A program made the translations under genes and the position numbers. Under the pieces are notes generated by a model. That model worked only from the letters and a program-made list of their open reading frames with translations. It did no database searches and was not told the origin of the DNA. A stretch of DNA of 64,000 bases from Callipepla californica brunnescens (taxonomy: Eukaryota; Chordata; Aves; Galliformes; Odontophoridae), in assembly GCA_023055505.1 (NCBI GenBank), contig JALIRH010000036.1, positions 1,674,001 through 1,738,000 on the forward strand. Reading direction: 5' to 3'. Below are positions 57,917-64,000 of the stretch, piece after piece; the stretch's first letter is position 1; each line of letters opens with the position of its first letter.

Positions 57917-60900
57917 GTGAGTACTGCATGCGCCAACCAAATAACGACCTGGGTGTGATAGAGGTCTGGTATGTCAGAATGTTTCCTGAGGCATCTCCCA
58001 GGTGTGGTGATCTGCAGCTCTCTCCTTCTGTTTTGGCATGCTTGAGGAGTTGCCCAAACAACACCAGGAACCTAGATGGTTGTTTTGGGCAAACCAGCAG
58101 GTACTGCTGTGTGTGCGTGGAGATGCTTTTGGGTAAGGGATCATCCACACCTGTCTTGTTGAAGTCGTCAACAGTTTGAAGGCTGCTTTTTTATTAACAG
58201 TAATTGAAGAATTCATACAAGTTGGGTGCTTGCTCTCATACGTGAGTATTCTCTCCAGGGTAGCTACTTTCCAGTCTGACATGGGGCTTTTGCCATAGGT
58301 ACAGCAGATGTGCAGTGCCATGTGTTTCAGAGGCCTTACTGAAACAAAATATTGCAGGACTAGAACACTGCTGTTCTGGGGAATCCTAGATCTATTTATA
58401 AAGTATGCCGTACCAGATATTCTGCAGTCCAGTGAGTGTCCAAGAAGAAACCCTGTCAACTATCACGTGCTATTACCTGCTATTTTCTGCTTGCCCATGC
58501 AACATTTGCTTCCATAAATTGGGAGCACAGTAACTTATAAGACTTATACAGTACACGTATGCCCATTCTCAGTCACATAAGGTTGAGTTGTGCACTCTGT
58601 GCTGTGCTATGCATTTGGGTTTAGAACAGGCTAGTTAGTGTCAGTTGTCCCTGAAAACTGTGTGGCACAGCTGCCTTTAGAACAGGTTGATCTTATATAG
58701 GAAGCTGGGAAATCTTGTTTCCACTGACCACTCTGAGTATATGGTTTATGCTTAACATTTTTTTTTTTGACCTGAGCTTCCAGACTTTTGCAGGAGTGGG
58801 GTATTGAGCTTGGAATGGAGCTGTTAGACCTTTGAATTAAGACTTTCCTTCTGTCTTGTGAGAATTGTAGCCCTTCCGTGCATCTAAATCTTAGGCACGA
58901 CTCATAGACAAGATTTGTCAGCGACTTTAAAAACCTGGTGGTTCTGTGTATAGCATCTGGTTGAACTAGCACCTCTTAATTAAACTGCTTAAATAGCTTC
59001 CAAGCTGTTCTCCATCTCCGTGTGCAGAAGAGTGGCTGCTTAGCAGGGATAACTGAGCTGAGGAGTCTGTTCTTCAGTGGTATTGCAGCTGATCTCGGTG
59101 AGCTTGGGAGGAGTCCTCTGGTGAAAGAGCTGTGGCTGACTGAAATTTATCAGGCTCTATTTAAATACTGCAGTTGGTAACATAAGCCAAGGTATAGGTA
59201 AGAAAGCTCTGTGGGTCAGGGAAAGAAATCATTCCCTCCAGGAAGAGATTATTTCTCTTTCTTGAGACTGTTTAGTAATTATCTACATCTGTGCCACCAA
59301 AACTCTTGGCAGCTTAAGGCATCGTTCTTGTGGCTGTTGCTGGAGGTGGGACACAATAACTAAATCCTGGTTTGATCTGGTATGATACAGTAGGTTTCCT
59401 GATGAAATGCAGGGGAATGAGCAGCTATCAGGGTTTGAGCAACTCTAAGGAGCATCCAGAACAATGAGTTGTTTGGGGAGCTATGGTAAGCTTGACTGTA
59501 TAATTGGTATGAGGTTTTTCTAATGGCTCAGAAAATTGCTGGTTACCTCTAAATGTTGGAATTACTTTTGGATGGTGCTCATTAGTGTTCTCCGTGCTTT
59601 CCATCAGCAACACGCTCTGGGGGCTTCTTTTCATATTGAAAGTGTAACATGAAACAGACCAGTCTGAAGCATGCTTATTAGGAGGGGATCTGTATGAGTC
59701 CCACACTAGCTCCTGCAGTCCCTTCTGTGGGGTGGAGATGACATAACGTGTTAAAACTAGCATGATTTATTTATTAGTGAGACATCTGTAAACCACTTCT
59801 GCAGCCCACTCTCAGCCTGACCTCCACAAGACAGAAGTGTACAATATTTAGATAAGAGCAGTATATGCACTGCCACCTTGTAAGAGTTCCAAAAACATCA
59901 TGAGCCCGCCTCTAGCAAATAGTTTTTTGACCTTTTTTTGGCAAGTTTCATCCAAACCTTTACAGCTGATGGTTTTTATTCTGTTTGCTTTGCCATTACC
60001 AGACAATAACCTCCTTTATGTAGAAGGTCAGGCTCTAAATGCATGACGAGCACGAGCAGGTTCATTAAGTTTGTGATAGAATTATAAAAGATGGCACCCT
60101 GACTTCTGCTTCCTTTGTGTTTGGTCTCCTTGCTTCATTACACTTCCATGCTGGAGTAGACTTGGAGCAGAGACCTGAGTCTTGTGTTGTGTTTTTTTTC
60201 ACTCTCCAGTGGGATGTGTAGGTTATTCCTCGGTCTATTTGCAGCTCAACTTTCCATCTTTTGATAGGACTTGATCTGCAGACTGATGTGTAGCTACTGT
60301 TTTGATGCTTATTTAAGATCTGTTGAAAGACGTGGATGGTGGCTTAAACGTGTCTTTGTGTGCTAAATGTTTCCAAAATAAACCCAGGAAGAAACTGACA
60401 TCTATTTCCTAGGCTTGTCGTGCTGCTGGGAAGAGTAGCTGTGCTAAATTTCCTCCCTCAGGTGCCTATTTTTCTATACCTAAAGCTCTTCCTTATAATA
60501 AAAGAGCATCTTGGTGCCACAGAGTGTATGGAATGTGTTCAGGGCTGTCCATTACTGCCCCCAAGTGTCAAGCTGACCCCAGGTCAGGGGTCCAAACTTG
60601 AACATGAAGTAAAAGGCTGGGGGGAAAAATAGGATTTTTGGGTCACTGGCCCTCATCAGACCAGACACTTTTCATTCATTAGCAAAACAGTCTGTGGTTT
60701 GCCCTTTTACCACATCTGTTGTTGCTTTTTCAGACTGCAGAGTCCTCAATTAGGGTTCATTAGAGACCTTGTCAATCACAGGACTCGGGAGTCCTGCCTG
60801 AAAGAAGCTGTGCAGGGTGCTGGTGATGTGCCTTGGCATGGAATGCATTGCTTGGAGTTCAGTTAGTTGTTATTTGTAAAACTAACTGACTACTTGGAGG

Positions 60901-63900
60901 CTGTCAGAACATGCAGGAGGACTTCTGAATCACTAGCATAAGTGTTCAGTTGCGGGCAGATGCCTTTTTAAGGACAGCTTAATTTAAATTAAAATATTTT
61001 TGTGTAATGCCTCTGGAAGATGGGATGAGGGAAGCCTTGGAGCCTGTACCTGTCAGCCAAGTGTGAGGTGTAAAGCATCTTGAGTGGAAAGGGCATGAAG
61101 TGGTTGTACTGCTCGTGCAGATCACTTAGTGGCACTAGTAAGGAGGCTGGTAGTGCTTCTGAATGGCTTATGCTGACAGATCAGACCCATCTCGGGGAGT
61201 TGCCCTCCCACTTCCTTTCTCTGAAGGTGACAGCTGTGCGGTCAGTCAGTCCCCACATCCCTTCAGCTGTGCTCTTTCCAAAAGAAACAACAGAGAAGGC
61301 ATCAGCTTTCAGGTGGAGCTGATGTGGAGAACCTCTGCCAAGGAGCACACAGCAGGTAGGTGAGCCATGGCCGGGTCCCAACTTGCTGACACCTTTCCCA
61401 TCACAGGGTGGAGGTGGGGTTGGCTGTGCTCATGGGCCACATGCACAAGTGAGGGGTCTGTGACAGGAATGTCTCGGTGTCTTTGGCTTCAGTATGGAAA
61501 TTGGGGTGCCCTCTGTCTTAGTAAAAGTTAAGCACGTTCCTCTACAAGTAGGAATTTCCTGCAGAGTGTTTAATTTGGATGTTTGCCTGTGAGTGCATGT
61601 ATAAATTAAATGAAAAACGCAGCTGACTCAGAAGAATCAGATGGCTGCCAGGAAGGTGAGCATGGAGAATCGTCCTTTCAAAACTCAGTCACAGAAGGAA
61701 CAGGCAGACTTGCCATGACAGGGCTTGTTCACAGCCATGACTTTCTTTCTCTCTCTTCCCAGTAAAGCTGGTATCAAGAGAACACTCAGCTCATCCCATT
61801 TTTCTTGTGTTAAACGTGAAGGCCTTCTTGTAGTAATGACTCAAGTTCCTGTTGCCATGGAAGAAACAAAGCTCAAGTTCCTTCCGTGTATAAATCAGTT
61901 GCTGACTTTGTGTGTCGTTTGTTTTCTCCCCCAAGGGTCATTTGCAATTACAGATTTGAGGGTGACCATCTTTGCTTGATGTTTCTCATCATGGGAGAAT
62001 GCTTAATTCATTTAATTTTAGTAGCATGTGTTACTATCTGAAAAGTCCCAGAGTAATGAATTTATGCTTGTGTAAACTTCTGATGTTGAAATACTTGAAT
62101 GATATTCATGAGCTTGTTTCACATAGCTCGTGTGCTTCCAGGCAAGCCTCAGGTCTGCTTGTATGCCTTCAGTTACAGAAAATACATTGAGCGAGAGAAT
62201 TTATCCTCTGGAAAACTGCACAGACCATAAAGAACATGAGAATGTGACTGGAGCTTTTTGTATTTGGAGTCCAAAAGCCTGAGCAATCAGCAGTACTGGG
62301 AAGAAAGATACAATAATTGAGTCCAGATGGTGAGCTGAACATCTAGTGATGGTGGAAGCTCTGTTGTGTTTTTTAAATAAAAAAATGAAATAAAATTCTG
62401 ACTTAAAAGTGTGGAAGCAGAAGGGCAGTGACCAGCCAGAGCTGGGTTTTTGCCCTGCTGCTGTTCCTCAGCTTGCTGAGTGGTGTGGTGGGCTCTAGGC
62501 TGGCAGCAGTCAGTTGGCTACAGAAAGGGGCTGTGGCTCTGAATGTATTGATGGTGGGTGAGAGCCAGTTTTCCATTTGGTGAGTAGCTGTAAGCAGGAG
62601 CTTTTCCAGCTAGAACAGATCATCAAGGTATCCAGAGGTAGTAACTGAACATTGCAGTACATCTGACTTGTCAGAGCAACACTTGGCATGGAGCTCGTGA
62701 CCTCCCCATGCATTTGTTTCATTTCTGGCTTTAAGTCTTTTTAAACCTCAACTGTACCTTTTTTTTTTTCTTTTTTTTTTCTCCAGGCTTTTGCCATTGC
62801 ACTGCTGCTGTTCCAAACCCTCAAACTGCCTTTAAATCAATCCCTAAAGGAATGTAGGGAGGGGAATCGCTGGATGAGCTTGAGTCCTCATTAGAAAACT
62901 AAGTTCTTTTGAAGGTAGTGGGGAATGTTAGGCTATAGAAACACCTAGAGGAAGGACTGCATGGAGTATGTATGCCTCTGCCTTTCCCATAGCTGTGGCT
63001 GGGTGTCTCCACCACCAGCTGGATGTGCAGCCAGGACTTCCCAAGACATTGATACTCTGTGATGGCTTGTGGGACTCAGGACTGGAAATGGGATACAGAA
63101 GCCTTCACCTGCAGGTCGCTAGTCCGAGTGCAGGGCATCTCGTTGTGCCTGCCAGATGGCTAGCTTTTGTTTCTCAGCAAGCTGCTTAATGCTGAATGCA
63201 GGCTTTATGCAGCAGACCACAGGAAGAACGCTGAGGATCCTGTTCTGTGCACAGTTGTCACCTTTCAGGGAGTTTAGATGCACTTCCACTTTCCTAGAAA
63301 ATGTCTGTAATTAATTTCTGCCATGACATCGTTCCCTAGATGGACCTAGGCACCTAATTAATGATTGCCTTTTGCCAGAAAATCAGATTTATTTATCTTC
63401 TGCTAATTGTTACAGTGCTGGACTTCAGTGCAAATACTTGAGTAAAGCTGAGCTGTTTGCAATATCAGTTACATCTGGCCTCGAACACGAAAGTCCATTT
63501 AAGTGTCATTTAATAAACAAAGCTTAAAGAGCATGTGGCCCTTGGACATCTGATGGATCAAATTAAGGTTTAGCAATGTGTGGATTTGTGGGAGTGACTT
63601 TCCTGGTGGTTTTAGGTCCGAGATGAGTGGAGCCAGGCTTCCTTCTAGAGTTTCCACAACATCCGTTATTCAGTGTCTGTGTTCTGCAGGAACAGGAAAA
63701 TCTGAGGCTGTGGAATGACTCAAATTATAATAATATTTTATTAGATGCTAGCCCAGAGGGGAGGGATCCAGGCTGCAGGGAGGTCTTGTGCCAAAACTGT
63801 TCTTCTGCAGAAGTGCTGGTGACTTGCATGGGCTCTTCGTTGCACTGGAGTGGCACTTTGCCCAAGTGACAGTGCCATGTTTATTGCGTGGTTTGTCTTA

Positions 63901-64000
63901 AAGAGAAAGCAAAGCAAAGCTGTGAGTTCACACCCATCTAAAATGTTCATTTCCCTGTTTGCATGTCACTTTTAACTGAAAACAAAACAACTTGTTGTGT
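57917..64000 (+). other. CAPZB: CAPZB intron 2 (partial)
   Basis: No CAPZB exon 3 is found in the remaining 6.1 kb. A T-rich tract at 62759-62783 is followed by CTCCAG, a strong acceptor-like site, but the sequence after it does not read as CAPZB. Confidence 0.8.

Noticed and set aside
55441..61791. Similar 25-base phrases (GCTGGTATCAAG...AACACT.AGCTC) at about 55457-55482 and 61768-61793
   Set aside because: Identity is limited to about 25 bases with no extension; probably chance or a very old repeat.
62759..62850. Strong polypyrimidine tract plus CAG, suggesting a CAPZB exon
   Set aside because: The following sequence does not encode the expected CAPZB residues and no matching donor is evident.

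Overview
The window reads as vertebrate nuclear DNA, most likely from a bird. Coding exons are short, flanked by GT..AG introns, and nearly all protein signal belongs to spliced genes. Two CR1-type LINE 3' ends, the characteristic avian repeat, are visible. Introns and spacers are compact, and the GC-rich promoters are CpG islands. Gene content and order (TMCO4, HTR6, NBL1, MICOS10, CAPZB) match the human 1p36.13 block. From memory of synteny, this corresponds to a chicken microchromosome (chr 21) or its equivalent in another galliform; species and chromosome are inference.

Layout. 1-2520: last intron, terminal coding exon and 3' UTR of TMCO4 (+). 2481-6728: HTR6 (5-HT6 serotonin receptor, -), complete in three coding exons and convergent with TMCO4. 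6729-8320: CpG-rich HTR6 upstream region with a minisatellite. 8320-about 16000: NBL1/DAN (-), with three coding exons at 9293-10227 and a probable untranslated first exon in a CpG island near 15.7-16.1 kb. 16.2-24.0 kb: gene-free spacer. 24000-37660: MICOS10 (-), four coding exons including a last exon with only two sense codons. 37.7-44.4 kb: divergent spacer with a CR1 fragment. 44.4-64 kb: 5' part of CAPZB (+); exon 1 supplies only the ATG, exon 2 supplies 30 codons, and the rest lies beyond the window.

The genes do not form a pathway. They are a conserved linkage group: a membrane protein of poorly known function, a Gs-coupled receptor, a secreted BMP antagonist, a cristae-junction protein and an actin capping subunit. 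The clearest relationship is the tandem MICOS10 > NBL1 arrangement, which in human yields a read-through transcript.

I found no bacterial-type operon, CRISPR array, tRNA, rRNA or intact virus. Most long open frames in the GC-rich islands are antisense or repeat shadows. The items most worth checking are the stop-free 90-bp HTR6 intron, the tiny MICOS10 terminal exon, paired TCTCGCGAGA-type elements at the MICOS10 promoter, an ancient palindromic transposon-like relic in the NBL1 intron, and back-to-back polyadenylation signals between TMCO4 and HTR6.
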